A stretch of DNA of 64,000 nt from Nocardia nova (GTDB lineage Bacteria; Actinomycetota; Actinomycetes; Mycobacteriales; Mycobacteriaceae). Below the pieces are notes generated by a model. It had not been told where the DNA came from. It made no database searches and was given only the letters and a program-made list of their open reading frames with translations. Shown here in pieces: positions 50,551-59,160 of this stretch; positions within the stretch are counted from its first letter, which is position 1; each line of letters opens with the position of its first letter. Where the stretch lies: contig NZ_PSZE01000001.1 in the NCBI RefSeq assembly GCF_002933465.1, forward strand, positions 248,001 to 312,000. The letters are read 5' to 3'. A program made the translations under genes and the position numbers.

Positions 50551-51440
50551 GCGCGCCCGCAGCGCCCCGGGAAATCGGCGCGATCGGCCACGTACTCGCG
50601 GTCTGTGTGCTCCATGCCGAAATCGAGGTGCCCGCGAAGGTGAGCCGGGTCGGCCGGACCGCGATCGACAAACGTCCGGTCGCCGATCGGGTGGCGGTCC
50701 GTGCCCTGGGACTGGCCGGTGACCGCGTCTGCGATACGAAACATCACGGCGGCGTCCACCAGGCCGTCTACGCCTACGCCGACGAGGACGCGCGGCAGTG
50801 GGGCGAGCAGTTGGGCCGCACGCTGGCGCCCGGCTGGTTCGGCGAGAATCTGCGGGTGTCCGGGCTGCCGGTCAGCGATGCCGTGATCGGTGAACGCTGG
50901 CGCGTCGGCGACACGCTGCTCGAGGTCAGCGCACCGCGCGTGCCCTGCGCGACCTTCGGGCACTGGTCCGGCGAGAAGCAGTGGGTCAAGCGCTTCACGC
51001 TACAGGCCGATACCGGCGCCTACCTGCGAGTGCTGACCGAGGGCACGATCGGCGCCGGCGACCGGGTGCACGTGGACCACATTCCCGAACACGGCATCAC
51101 GGTGCGCGACCTGTTCACCGGCCACGATCCGGCACGGCTGGAATACCTGCTGGCCGCCGAACCGACGATCTCCGAGGACGTGCGCATGCAGATCGCCCGG
51201 CATGCGCGGCGGGCCGCCAACCGGACGCGGAATACCGAACTCCACGAGGAGATTCGCGCCGCGGCAGTGCAGCAGAAGGCAGTTCAGAAGAAGGCAGCGC
51301 AGAAGAAGGCAGCGGATACGGAAGCGCCCACCTCCGCATCGAACGGGACGCTGCCGGCCCCAGCGTTAACCGGCGGGGCGCAGCCCGGTACTTCGGTACC
51401 GGCCGCGTGCGGAACCGCCGAACGAGGAGATCGGCCGTGA
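50547..51440 (+). CDS. MOSC-domain protein (YiiM-like)
   Basis: A 297-residue protein with a MOSC domain at residues about 40-175, showing GLAGDRVCDTKHHGGVHQAV, the probable sulfur-carrying cysteine in APRVPCATFGHW, and GWFGENLRVSGL. A YiiM-type 3-alpha domain follows (DLFTGHDPARLEYLLAAEPT). YiiM-like proteins reduce N-hydroxylated bases with Moco. The last 60 residues are a QKKA-repeat then Ala/Pro/Thr-rich tail not part of the fold. It overlaps ygfZ and the asparaginase gene by 4 bp each. Confidence 0.87.
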   Translation: MSAPAAPREIGAIGHVLAVCVLHAEIEVPAKVSRVGRTAIDKRPVADRVAVRALGLAGDRVCDTKHHGGVHQAVYAYADEDARQWGEQLGRTLAPGWFGENLRVSGLPVSDAVIGERWRVGDTLLEVSAPRVPCATFGHWSGEKQWVKRFTLQADTGAYLRVLTEGTIGAGDRVHVDHIPEHGITVRDLFTGHDPARLEYLLAAEPTISEDVRMQIARHARRAANRTRNTELHEEIRAAAVQQKAVQKKAAQKKAADTEAPTSASNGTLPAPALTGGAQPGTSVPAACGTAERGDRP

Positions 51441-52399
51441 GCGTAGAACTGGTGGAGGTGGTCCGCTCCGGATTCCGCGAATGCGTGCACCGCGGGTCGG
51501 TAGTGATCATCGAACCCGACGGGGAACCGTCGCTGGCCCGGGGCGAGGTGCATCTGCCGATCTTCCCGCGGTCGACCAATAAGCCCATGCAGGCGATCAC
51601 CTTGCTGCGCAACGGCTTCGAGCCGGTGGACGAGGCGGAACTCGCCATCGCCACCGCCTCGCATTTCGGCGAACCCGACCATCTGGCGCTGGTGCGGCGG
51701 CTGCTGGACCGCTTCGGCTTCGACGAGAACAGTCTCGAATGCCCGCCGGATCTGCCGATGGGCGAACAGGCCCGCGCCGAGGCCCTGGCCGGGCGCGATC
51801 GTCACTCGGCCCCTCGCAAGATCTACATGAACTGCTCGGGCAAACATGCCGCGATGCTGGCGACCTGTGTGATCAACGGCTGGCCGACCACCGGATATCT
51901 CGACCCCTCCCATCCGCTGCAGCAGGCGGTCACGGCCACCATCGCCGAGATCACCGGCGAACCCGAGACCGACCTCGGCATCGACGGCTGCGGCCTGCCG
52001 ATCGTCCCGGTCTCGCTGATCAACCTCGCCCGCGCCTACGCCGGCCTCGCCACCGCGGCCCCCGGATCACCGGAACGCCGGGTCGCGGACGCGATTCGCC
52101 ACCATCCTCGAGTGATTTCGGGCACGGACGCCCCCGATCTCGAGACCATGCGCGCGACCCCCGGGCTGGTCTGCAAGATCGGGGCGGACGGCGTGCACGC
52201 GGGCGCGCTGCCGGACGGCCGCGCCTTCGCCTACAAGATCGATGACGGCCACGACCGGGCCCGGATGCCGCTGACGCAGGCGATTCTCCAGCGTATGGGG
52301 GTCGAGTGGACCGAGGCCCACGCCGCGCTCGCCGGGCCGCCGGTCCTGGGCGGCGGGGCCCGCGTCGGCATCATCCGGGCAATCCCGGGTGCGGTGTAG
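51437..52399 (+). CDS. Asparaginase (L-asparaginase II family)
   Basis: A 320-residue protein of the plant-unrelated L-asparaginase II family (PF06089). Motifs include ECVHRGSVVIIEPDGEPSLA, FPRSTNKPMQAITLLRNG, SHFGEPDHLALVRRLL, YMNCSGKHAAMLATC, GIDGCGLPIVPVSLINLA and CKIGADGVHAGALPDGRAFA. It would hydrolyse asparagine to aspartate and ammonia. GTG 51437 overlaps the MOSC stop. GlnR, encoded in the window, is a nitrogen regulator, but no site was recognised here. Confidence 0.9.
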   Translation: MSVELVEVVRSGFRECVHRGSVVIIEPDGEPSLARGEVHLPIFPRSTNKPMQAITLLRNGFEPVDEAELAIATASHFGEPDHLALVRRLLDRFGFDENSLECPPDLPMGEQARAEALAGRDRHSAPRKIYMNCSGKHAAMLATCVINGWPTTGYLDPSHPLQQAVTATIAEITGEPETDLGIDGCGLPIVPVSLINLARAYAGLATAAPGSPERRVADAIRHHPRVISGTDAPDLETMRATPGLVCKIGADGVHAGALPDGRAFAYKIDDGHDRARMPLTQAILQRMGVEWTEAHAALAGPPVLGGGARVGIIRAIPGAV

Positions 52400-52585
52400 A
52401 AGCTCACCATTTTCGGCGAACCCCCGCTCGACGGCCCCGCGAACGGTGGATGTTCCAGAGTCTTCACCCACTCCTGGAAGCGCGACCGTCTGACACACGC
52501 TAAAGTGTCTGTCAGGAAGATTATTAATTCGAACGGGGCCGCCAACCACCCCAGGCCGCCCCGCAGTGACGCGAGGGGGTCAGCC

Positions 52586-52792
52586 ATGGGCCGTGGCCGG
52601 GCTAAGGCAAAGCAGACCAAGGTTGCACGCGAGCTGAAGTACAGCTCGCCGTCGACCGACTTCGCGAGCCTTCAGCGCGAGCTGTCGGGGCACTCCCCCC
52701 GGCGGAGCGGTGTGCTGTCCGAAGATCATGATTCGGACGAATCGCTCAAGCGCTGGGAGGAAGATGAGGACTACGACGACTGGCGCCGCTGA
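52586..52792 (+). CDS. DUF3073 small basic/acidic protein
   Basis: A 68-residue actinobacterial protein. The basic N-terminus GRGRAKAKQTKVARELKYSS is followed by an acidic tail (DSDESLKRWEEDEDYDDWRR). Function unknown; it is characteristically found next to purM (Rv0810c position), as here. ATG 52586 has GAGGGGG upstream; earlier in-frame codons lack coding features. It converges on purM. Confidence 0.9.
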   Translation: MGRGRAKAKQTKVARELKYSSPSTDFASLQRELSGHSPRRSGVLSEDHDSDESLKRWEEDEDYDDWRR

Positions 52793-52810
52793 CTCGGATC
52801 GACGTGTGCA

Positions 52811-52835
52811 GGGGGAGGCCTGAGGGGCCTCCCCC
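52811..52835 (+). terminator. Terminator of the DUF3073 gene
   Basis: A 10-bp perfect stem, GGGGGAGGCC with GGCCTCCCCC, then TTCG. The 300 bp that follow have no gene. Confidence 0.8.
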
Positions 52836-53084
52836 TTCGCACGTCGGCAGCGTTTCCGGCTGATAGATCGACCGATCCCCACCTCGATGAGGGCTCGTAG
52901 TACGGGTTGCCGCCGCAGGTATCACCGATACCCAGGGCGGCATTACCCGAGTTCGGACTGCTCCGATTCCCACCGTCGCGCACGGTGGACGCTTCGCCGT
53001 CCGAGCGCTCCGGGCTGCCGACATGAGCAACCTGTAAGCGCCGCGAGCGACCCCCGAGACATCACCTCCTAGACGTCACCTCCG

Positions 53085-53149
53085 GAGACGCGCTTCCCGA
53101 GACGGCGCTTCCGGAGACGACTCTTCCGGAGACGACGCTTTCGGAGACG
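53085..53149. repeat. 15-bp tandem repeat cluster downstream of purM
   Basis: The hexamer GAGACG recurs at 53085, 53099, 53114, 53129 and 53144, mostly within units like cttccggagacgac (14-15 bp period). It is non-coding, between the purM terminator and the DUF3073 gene. Confidence 0.8.
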
Positions 53150-53152
53150 ACA

Positions 53153-53186
53153 ACGCCTCCTCGCCCGAACCGGTGCGAGGAGGCGT
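53153..53186 (-). terminator. purM terminator
   Basis: A 12-bp perfect stem (ACGCCTCCTCGC with GCGAGGAGGCGT) 12 bp after the purM stop; no U-run. Confidence 0.78.
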
Positions 53187-53198
53187 CGGTGTGTCCAC

Positions 53199-54317
53199 TC
53201 AGAACCTGGGATGTTCCCCGACCAGCGCCACGCGCGCGGCATCGGCATCCTTGGCCTTCTTGACCGAGCCCAAGGTCCAGCATTCGATATGCCGCGCGGT
53301 CAGCACCGCGAGCGCACGATCGGCATCCTCGGGGGCGACCACGGCGACCATGCCGACGCCCATGTTGAAGGTCTTCTCCATCTCCGCCCGCTCGACCCGG
53401 CCGCGCTGCGCGATCAGCTTGAAGATCGGCGCGGGATTCCAGGTGCCGCGGTCGATTTCGGCGACCAGTCCAGCCGGCAGTACCCGGGCCAGATTGTTCG
53501 CCAGCCCGCCGCCGGTGACGTGGGCGAAGGTGCGCACATCGGTCTCCGCGATCAGCGCCAGACAATCCTTGGCGTAGATCTTGGTAGGTTCCAGCAACTC
53601 TTCGCCCAGGGTGCGGCCGAATTCCTCGACGTGCCCGGTAAGCGCCATCCGATCGATGTCGAGCAGCACCCGGCGCGCCAGGCTGTAGCCGTTGGAATGC
53701 AGACCCGAGGAGCCCATCGCGATGACGACGTCGCCGGGCCGGACCCGATCCGGGCCCAGCACCTCGTCCGCCTCCACGACGCCGACGCCGGTCGCGGAGA
53801 TGTCGTAATCGTCGGCGCCCATCAGGCCCGGATGCTCGGCCGTCTCGCCGCCCAGCAGCGCACATCCAGCCCGAATGCAGCCCTCGGCGATACCGGAGAC
53901 GATCTGCGCGACTCGCTCCGGAACTACCTTGCCGACAGCGATGTAGTCCTGCAGGAACAGTGGTTCCGCGCCGCAGACGACCAGATCGTCGACCACCATG
54001 GCGACCAGGTCCAGGCCGACCGTGTCGTGCTTGTCCAGCGCCTGCGCGACCGCGATCTTGGTGCCCACACCGTCGGTGGAGGCGGCCAGCAGCGGTTCCC
54101 GGTAGCCACCCTTGAGCGCGAACAATCCGGCGAAACCGCCCAGACCGCCCTGCACCTCCGGGCGGCTGGCCTTCTTGGCCAGCGGCGCGAACAACTCGAC
54201 TGCGCGGTCGCCGGCCTCGATGTCGACACCGGCGGCGGCGTAAGACGCGCCTCCGGATTGGGCCTCGTCGGCGCCGGTGTCGTTCACACCGGCACCACTC
54301 GGGGTCTGCTCAGTCAT
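53199..54317 (-). CDS. purM: Phosphoribosylformylglycinamidine cyclo-ligase
   Basis: The 372-residue AIR synthetase catalyses the fifth purine step. Motifs are SYAAAGVDIEAGDRAVEL, STDGVGTKIAVAQALDKHDT, DLVVCGAEPLFLQDYIAVGK, ALLGGETAEHPGLMGADDYD, SSGLHSNGYSLARRVLLDI and FAHVTGGGLANNLARVLPAG. ATG 54317 is chosen; a TTG six codons upstream lacks a ribosome site. It reads towards DUF3073. In mycobacteria purF directly precedes purM; here a hydrolase/TetR pair separates them. Confidence 0.95.
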   Translation of the reverse strand: MTEQTPSGAGVNDTGADEAQSGGASYAAAGVDIEAGDRAVELFAPLAKKASRPEVQGGLGGFAGLFALKGGYREPLLAASTDGVGTKIAVAQALDKHDTVGLDLVAMVVDDLVVCGAEPLFLQDYIAVGKVVPERVAQIVSGIAEGCIRAGCALLGGETAEHPGLMGADDYDISATGVGVVEADEVLGPDRVRPGDVVIAMGSSGLHSNGYSLARRVLLDIDRMALTGHVEEFGRTLGEELLEPTKIYAKDCLALIAETDVRTFAHVTGGGLANNLARVLPAGLVAEIDRGTWNPAPIFKLIAQRGRVERAEMEKTFNMGVGMVAVVAPEDADRALAVLTARHIECWTLGSVKKAKDADAARVALVGEHPRF

Positions 54318-54441
54318 TGTTCGGGAAAGCTCCAAACCGAATCGGCGGACAGATGCGTGATCACGCTACCGGAGCCGGATAACGAGACCGCACCGGTATT
54401 GGCCTGCACGCACGGATTCGAGGCTACCGTCACATCCACCA

Positions 54442-54470
54442 TTGACATACATACGGTATGTAGGTAACTC
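54442..54470 (+). promoter_or_regulatory. Promoter with TetR-type operator in the spacer
   Basis: TTGACA (54442-54447), a 17-nt spacer and TAACTC (54465-54470). The spacer contains the perfect 15-bp dyad TACATAC-G-GTATGTA (54448-54462). A repressor bound here would block RNA polymerase. The TetR gene at 55358 is the obvious candidate. Confidence 0.78.
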
Positions 54471-54504
54471 TGGAACACATCACACCCACTCCGGAAGGCA
54501 TGTC

Positions 54505-55371
54505 ATGGGAATCAGCACCAGCCTCGGCCCGATTCGACACGTCGCCGTACCGGGCGGCCGCATCCGCTTTCACGACACCGGTTCCGGCTCGCCGGTCGTC
54601 TTCGTCCACGGCCTGCTCGTCAACGCCGATCTGTGGCGCAAGGTCGTTCCGGGCGTCGCCGCCGCCGGGCATCGCTGCCTCACCCCGGATTGGCCGTTCG
54701 GCTCGCATTCGGAGCCGATGCCCGCCGCCGACCTTTCCCCGACCGGCGCGGCCGATCTGATCGCCGCATTCCTGCGGGAGCTCGATCTCACCGACGTCAC
54801 CCTGGTGGCCAACGACACCGGCGGGGCGATCACGCAGATCATGCTGTCGCGCGATCGCAGCCGGGTCGGGCGCGTGGTATTCACCAACTGCGACGCCTAC
54901 GAGAAGTTCTTCCCGCAACCGTTCACTCCGCTGCCGCGGCTCTCGCGCGTACCCGGCCTGCTCACCGCCGTTCTGCAAAGCCTGCGCTTGCGGCCGGCGC
55001 AGCGGCTGCCCATCGCCTACGGGTTGGTCACCAAACAGCCGCTGCCGCATGAGATCGCGGATTCCTATCTGCTGCCGAGCCGCCATTCCGCGGCCATCCG
55101 CGCCGATCTGCGCCGGTTCCTGCGCGATATTCACAAGCGCCATACCCTCGCGGCCGCACGCAGTTTCGGCGAGTGGGAGGTGCCGGTTCTGCTGGCTTGG
55201 GCGCCCGAGGACAAGGTGTTCCGGCTCGATTTCGCGCAGCGGCTGGCGCACGATCTGCCCAATGCCACGCTGCGCACGATCGAGGATTCACTCACCTTCA
55301 TCTCCGAGGACCAGCCCGAGTTGCTCAGCCAGTTGATCGTGGAGTTCACTCGGCTGCATGCCACGCCGTAG
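54505..55371 (+). CDS. Alpha/beta hydrolase (Asp-nucleophile type)
   Basis: A 288-residue alpha/beta hydrolase with oxyanion strand VVFVHGLLVNADLWRKVVPG, PDWPFGSHS and the nucleophile elbow LVANDTGGAITQ, which places Asp at the nucleophile position as in haloalkane dehalogenases and epoxide hydrolases. Near the C-terminus, where the catalytic His normally sits, it reads EDSLTFISEDQPELLSQ, with no His. A family variant or altered mechanism is possible. GGAAGG precedes ATG 54505. It forms an operon with the TetR gene, overlapping by 14 bp. Confidence 0.85.
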   Translation: MGISTSLGPIRHVAVPGGRIRFHDTGSGSPVVFVHGLLVNADLWRKVVPGVAAAGHRCLTPDWPFGSHSEPMPAADLSPTGAADLIAAFLRELDLTDVTLVANDTGGAITQIMLSRDRSRVGRVVFTNCDAYEKFFPQPFTPLPRLSRVPGLLTAVLQSLRLRPAQRLPIAYGLVTKQPLPHEIADSYLLPSRHSAAIRADLRRFLRDIHKRHTLAAARSFGEWEVPVLLAWAPEDKVFRLDFAQRLAHDLPNATLRTIEDSLTFISEDQPELLSQLIVEFTRLHATP

Positions 55372-55981
55372 CCAGGAGGACAGATCACGCGCGACGCGGG
55401 CGAGTCTCGAGTCGGCCGGGCGGCGGCTGTTCGCCGAACGCGGATATTCCGCGGTGTCGGCGGAGGAGATCGTCGCCGCGGCCGGTGTCACCCGCGGCGC
55501 GCTGCACCATCACTACGGCGACAAGCGTGGCCTGTTCATCGCGGTATTGGAGCAGCTCGAGGCGGACAACACCGAGGAGATCCGGCATGCCATCGACACC
55601 CTGCCCGACCCGACCGATCTGCCGGCCGCGATGGCGACCGGCCTGCGCACCTTCCTCATGATCAGCCGCCGCCCGGAAACGGTCCGGATCGCCATGTCGG
55701 ACGGCCCTGCGGTACTCGGCTGGCAGGGCTGGCGGGAGATGGAAGCGCGCCACGGACTCGGGCTGATCACCAATCAGCTGGAACTGGCCGTGGAGTCCGG
55801 CCTCGCGCCCGCGGTCCCGGTCCGGACCCTGGCCCAATTGATTCTGGCCGCGATTACCGAGGCGGGCATGATCGTCGCGCACGCCGACGATCCGGATGCG
55901 GCCGGCGCCGAGGCCGAGCACTGCATTCTGATGATGCTCGGCGGATTGCTCACACCGCCGAGCACGTCACCGAGCCCCTAG
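55358..55981 (+). CDS. TetR family regulator of the hydrolase operon
   Basis: A 207-residue TetR repressor. The helix-turn-helix lies at residues about 15-55 (ESAGRRLFAERGYSAVSAEE, VTRGALHHHYGDKRGLF). The C-terminal domain includes PAVLGWQGWREMEARHGLGL, common in TetR proteins next to hydrolases. The start overlaps the hydrolase gene by 14 bp, and a perfect dyad sits in the shared promoter, so autoregulation is likely. Confidence 0.92.
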   Translation: MPRRSQEDRSRATRASLESAGRRLFAERGYSAVSAEEIVAAAGVTRGALHHHYGDKRGLFIAVLEQLEADNTEEIRHAIDTLPDPTDLPAAMATGLRTFLMISRRPETVRIAMSDGPAVLGWQGWREMEARHGLGLITNQLELAVESGLAPAVPVRTLAQLILAAITEAGMIVAHADDPDAAGAEAEHCILMMLGGLLTPPSTSPSP

Positions 55982-56101
55982 GTCCTAGCCCCTAGGCCCT
56001 CGAACCGGCGCGGCATCGAATGCGCTTGCGCCACAGGACGACTCGTCCTTCGATGAACATGGCGGGCCGCCACGACGACCGGCCCGGCCACGACGTGACG
56101 C

Positions 56102-57706
56102 TCAGGGGCGGCTCAGCGCGCTCGCGTTGGCATTCTCGCCCAGGAGTTCCGATTCCGGTTTACCGGAAAGAATCCCCTCGAGGACGTTCTTGCCGACGGC
56201 AGCCTCGTCGGGCAGCGGGATCGGGTATTTGCCGTCGAAGCAGGCACAGCACAGCCGGGTGCGCGGCTGCTCGGTGGCCGCGATCATGCCATCGAGCGAG
56301 ATGTAGCCCAGGCTGTCGGCGCCGATGGAACGCCGCACGCTTTCGACCATCGCCGCTTCCGAATCCTGCGACCCCTCGGCCATTTCCGGCCCGGCGCCGT
56401 TGGCGATCAACTCGGCCGGCGAGGCGAAGTCGATGCCGTAGAAGCACGGCCACTTCACCGGCGGGGAGGCGATGCGTACGTGGATCTCCAGCGCCCCGGC
56501 CTCGCGCAGCATCCGGATCAGCGCGCGCTGGGTGTTGCCGCGCACGATCGAGTCGTCGACCACGATCAACCGCTTTCCGCGAATCACCTCGCGCAGCGGG
56601 TTGAGCTTGAGCCGGATACCGAGCTGGCGGATGGTCTGGCTGGGCTGGATGAAGGTGCGGCCCACGTAGGCGTTCTTCATCAGGCCCTGGCCGTAGGGCA
56701 CGCCGGAGCCTTGGGCGTAGCCCACCGCGGCGGGCGTGCCGGATTCCGGGACCGGAATCACCAGATCGGCCTCGACGGGATGTTCGGCGGCCAGCCGGCG
56801 ACCGATGTCGACCCGGGTGGCGTGCACCGAGCGACCGGCGATCGTCGAATCCGGCCGGGCCAGATAGACGTATTCGAAGACACAGCCCTTCGGTTCGGGG
56901 TTGGCGAACCGCAACGAACGAACTCCGTCGGCATCGATCGCCAGCAGTTCGCCCGGCTCGATCTCCCGGACGAACGAGGCGCCCACGATGTCGAGCGCGG
57001 CGGTCTCGCTGGCAACCACCCAGCCGCGATCGAGGCGGCCCAGGCACAGCGGCCGCACACCCTGCGGATCCCGCGCCGCGTAGAGGGTGTGCTCGTCCAT
57101 GAAGGTCAGGCAGAAAGCGCCGCGCAGCGTGGGCAGCAACTCCATGGCCGCCTGCTCGATGCTCTTGTCGGCCGCGGCATGGGCCAGTAGCGCGGTCATC
57201 ACATCCGAATCCGAGGTGGCGGTGATCGCACTGCCCGGCAGCCGGCCGTTGATCAGACCCAATTCCCGGGCCCGCGTCGCCAACTCGGCGGTGTTGACCA
57301 GATTTCCGTTGTGTCCCAACGCAAGTCCGGTGCCGACGGCCGTGGTGCGGAAGATCGGCTGAGCGTTCTCCCAGATGGTGGAACCGGTGGTGGAGTACCG
57401 GCAGTGCCCGATGGCGATATGCCCCGGCATCGCCGCCAGCGTCTGTTCGTCGAAGACCTGCGAGACGAGGCCCAGATCCTTGAACACCAGTACCTGTGAA
57501 CCGTCCGCGACCGCGATACCGGCGGCCTCCTGGCCGCGGTGCTGCAGTGCGTACAGGCCGTAGTACGTGAGCTTGGCCACATCCTCGCCCGGAGCCCAGA
57601 CGCCGAAGACGCCACACTCCTCGCGGGGTTCGTTCTCCGGCTCGTCGACTGCGGAGATATTCCGGCCTGCGGAGGTGTTCGGGATCGACAGATCGGCGTG
57701 GGTCAC
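56102..57706 (-). CDS. purF: Amidophosphoribosyltransferase
   Basis: A 534-residue enzyme committing PRPP to purine synthesis. A 30-residue propeptide is cleaved to expose Cys31 in EECGVFGVWAPGEDVAKL. The glutaminase domain has QHRGQEAAGIAV, GHCRYSTTGS and LGHNGNLVN. The phosphoribosyltransferase domain has VIPVPESGTPAAVGYA, PYGQGLMKNAYVGRTFI and the PRPP loop LIVVDDSIVRGNTQRAL. RLCCACFDGKYPIPLP provides Fe-S-type cysteines. GTG 57706 has GGGAG upstream. Strongly conserved. Confidence 0.96.
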   Translation of the reverse strand: MTHADLSIPNTSAGRNISAVDEPENEPREECGVFGVWAPGEDVAKLTYYGLYALQHRGQEAAGIAVADGSQVLVFKDLGLVSQVFDEQTLAAMPGHIAIGHCRYSTTGSTIWENAQPIFRTTAVGTGLALGHNGNLVNTAELATRARELGLINGRLPGSAITATSDSDVMTALLAHAAADKSIEQAAMELLPTLRGAFCLTFMDEHTLYAARDPQGVRPLCLGRLDRGWVVASETAALDIVGASFVREIEPGELLAIDADGVRSLRFANPEPKGCVFEYVYLARPDSTIAGRSVHATRVDIGRRLAAEHPVEADLVIPVPESGTPAAVGYAQGSGVPYGQGLMKNAYVGRTFIQPSQTIRQLGIRLKLNPLREVIRGKRLIVVDDSIVRGNTQRALIRMLREAGALEIHVRIASPPVKWPCFYGIDFASPAELIANGAGPEMAEGSQDSEAAMVESVRRSIGADSLGYISLDGMIAATEQPRTRLCCACFDGKYPIPLPDEAAVGKNVLEGILSGKPESELLGENANASALSRP

Positions 57707-57818
57707 CGTTTGCTCCCTGTTAGTCGGGCGGGGGGCACTCGTCATTCTACGGGTCATCCGCGCGAAACCCACGCCCGGATCCGCCGGGTGGCGAGCTGTT
57801 TGCTGCTACGGTTCGTCC

Positions 57819-59159
57819 GTGGCGAGTACCGACATCGCACTACAAAGTCGAAATCTACGGCGGCTTATTCCATTTCGATGGATGTTCCCTGTGGCGGTCG
57901 TCTCAGTGGTGGCGGCGTTGTTGGGCCTGCTGTACCTCGACTATGTCGTCGACCCCCAGCGGAATCTGCACGACTTCCCGATCGCCCTGGTCAACCAGGA
58001 TGTGGGTGAGACGCTCGGCGCGCCCGGCCAGGAGAAACACGTGAACTTCGGCGATCAGGTCGCCGACGGGCTGCGTGCCGCCGTGCCCGCCGACCAGATC
58101 GATCTGCGCGTACTCGGGCTACCGGAGGCCCAGCAGCAGATGCAGAACGGCCAGGTCTACGGTGCGGTCGTCATCCCCAGCGATTTCAGTAAGCGGCTGG
58201 GGATCCTGGGTGTGGGCAGTGTCATACCGGGCGATATCGAGCGGCCGATCATCACGTTGATGACCAATCCGCGTTCGGGCACCTACGCCACGCAGATCGT
58301 GGTGCGTTTCGGGGATCAGGCGTTGCCACAGATCAACGACAAGGTGGGACAGCAGCTCACCGAGCAGGTGCGCGCTCAGCTCACCCCGGCGCCGGGCGGC
58401 CCACCGGCCCCCGAACTGTCCGGTGCGACCCGCCTCACCCTCACCCAACCGCTGCAGATCCTGGTGCAGGAGTTCCATCCCCTGCCCGGCGGTTCCGGCC
58501 AGGGGCTGACGGCGTTCTTCTACGCACTGCTGTTGCTGATGGCGGGCATGCTCGGCGCCATGATCGTGCATACCATGATCGACTCTGCCCTCGGCTTCGT
58601 ACCGACCGAATATGGGCCGTGGTACGTGCACTATCCCGCCACACCCGTCTCCAGGCTTCGCACACTCCTGATCAAATGGGCGGTCATGGCGGTGGCCGCG
58701 GTGGTGGTCTCCGCGATACTGCTCGGCATCGGCGCGGCGCTGGGGATGCCGTTGGACAATCCGCTGGGCCTGTACCTCTACGGGGTGCTCGCGATCGTCG
58801 CGGTCGGCTTCACCGGTATCTCCATCCTGGCCGCGATCGGGTCGGCCGGTCTGCTGGTGAACATGATCCTGTTCATCGTGCTGGGCCTGCCGTCCTCGGG
58901 CGGCACGGTTCCGATCGAGGCGACACCGAGGTATCTCGGCTGGCTGGCCACCTTCGAACCCATGCATCAGGTGTTCCTGGCGGTGCGTTCGCTGTTGTAT
59001 TTCGACGGCAACGGCGCGGCCGGCTTCACCCGCGGATTCTGGATGACCGTGCTCGGCCTCACGATCGGAGTGGTGCTCGGAGGGGTCGTGACGCGCTTCT
59101 ACGACCGAAAAGGGTTGGAGCGCAAGCCGATCAACCGTACCGAGCCAGCCCCGGCCTAG
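57819..59159 (+). CDS. DUF3533 / YhgE-Pip-like membrane protein
   Basis: A 446-residue protein with one N-terminal membrane helix (PVAVVSVVAALLGLLYLDYV), an extracellular domain of about 170 residues starting FPIALVNQDVGETLG, and five or six C-terminal helices. This ABC-2/YhgE-like layout (VNQDxG, QNGQVYGAVVIPSDFS) is that of DUF3533 proteins, often linked to drug efflux or ESX-type export; the function here is unknown. TACGGT lies 6 nt before GTG 57819 (leaderless). Divergent from purF. Confidence 0.82.
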   Translation: MASTDIALQSRNLRRLIPFRWMFPVAVVSVVAALLGLLYLDYVVDPQRNLHDFPIALVNQDVGETLGAPGQEKHVNFGDQVADGLRAAVPADQIDLRVLGLPEAQQQMQNGQVYGAVVIPSDFSKRLGILGVGSVIPGDIERPIITLMTNPRSGTYATQIVVRFGDQALPQINDKVGQQLTEQVRAQLTPAPGGPPAPELSGATRLTLTQPLQILVQEFHPLPGGSGQGLTAFFYALLLLMAGMLGAMIVHTMIDSALGFVPTEYGPWYVHYPATPVSRLRTLLIKWAVMAVAAVVVSAILLGIGAALGMPLDNPLGLYLYGVLAIVAVGFTGISILAAIGSAGLLVNMILFIVLGLPSSGGTVPIEATPRYLGWLATFEPMHQVFLAVRSLLYFDGNGAAGFTRGFWMTVLGLTIGVVLGGVVTRFYDRKGLERKPINRTEPAPA

Positions 59160-59160
59160 G

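Noticed and set aside
53062..53198. Continuation of coding downstream of purM (a VVSGR/VVSGS repeat translation)
   Set aside because: purM ends at its normal C-terminus (GEHPRF) and a 12-bp hairpin follows; the repeats are in another frame.
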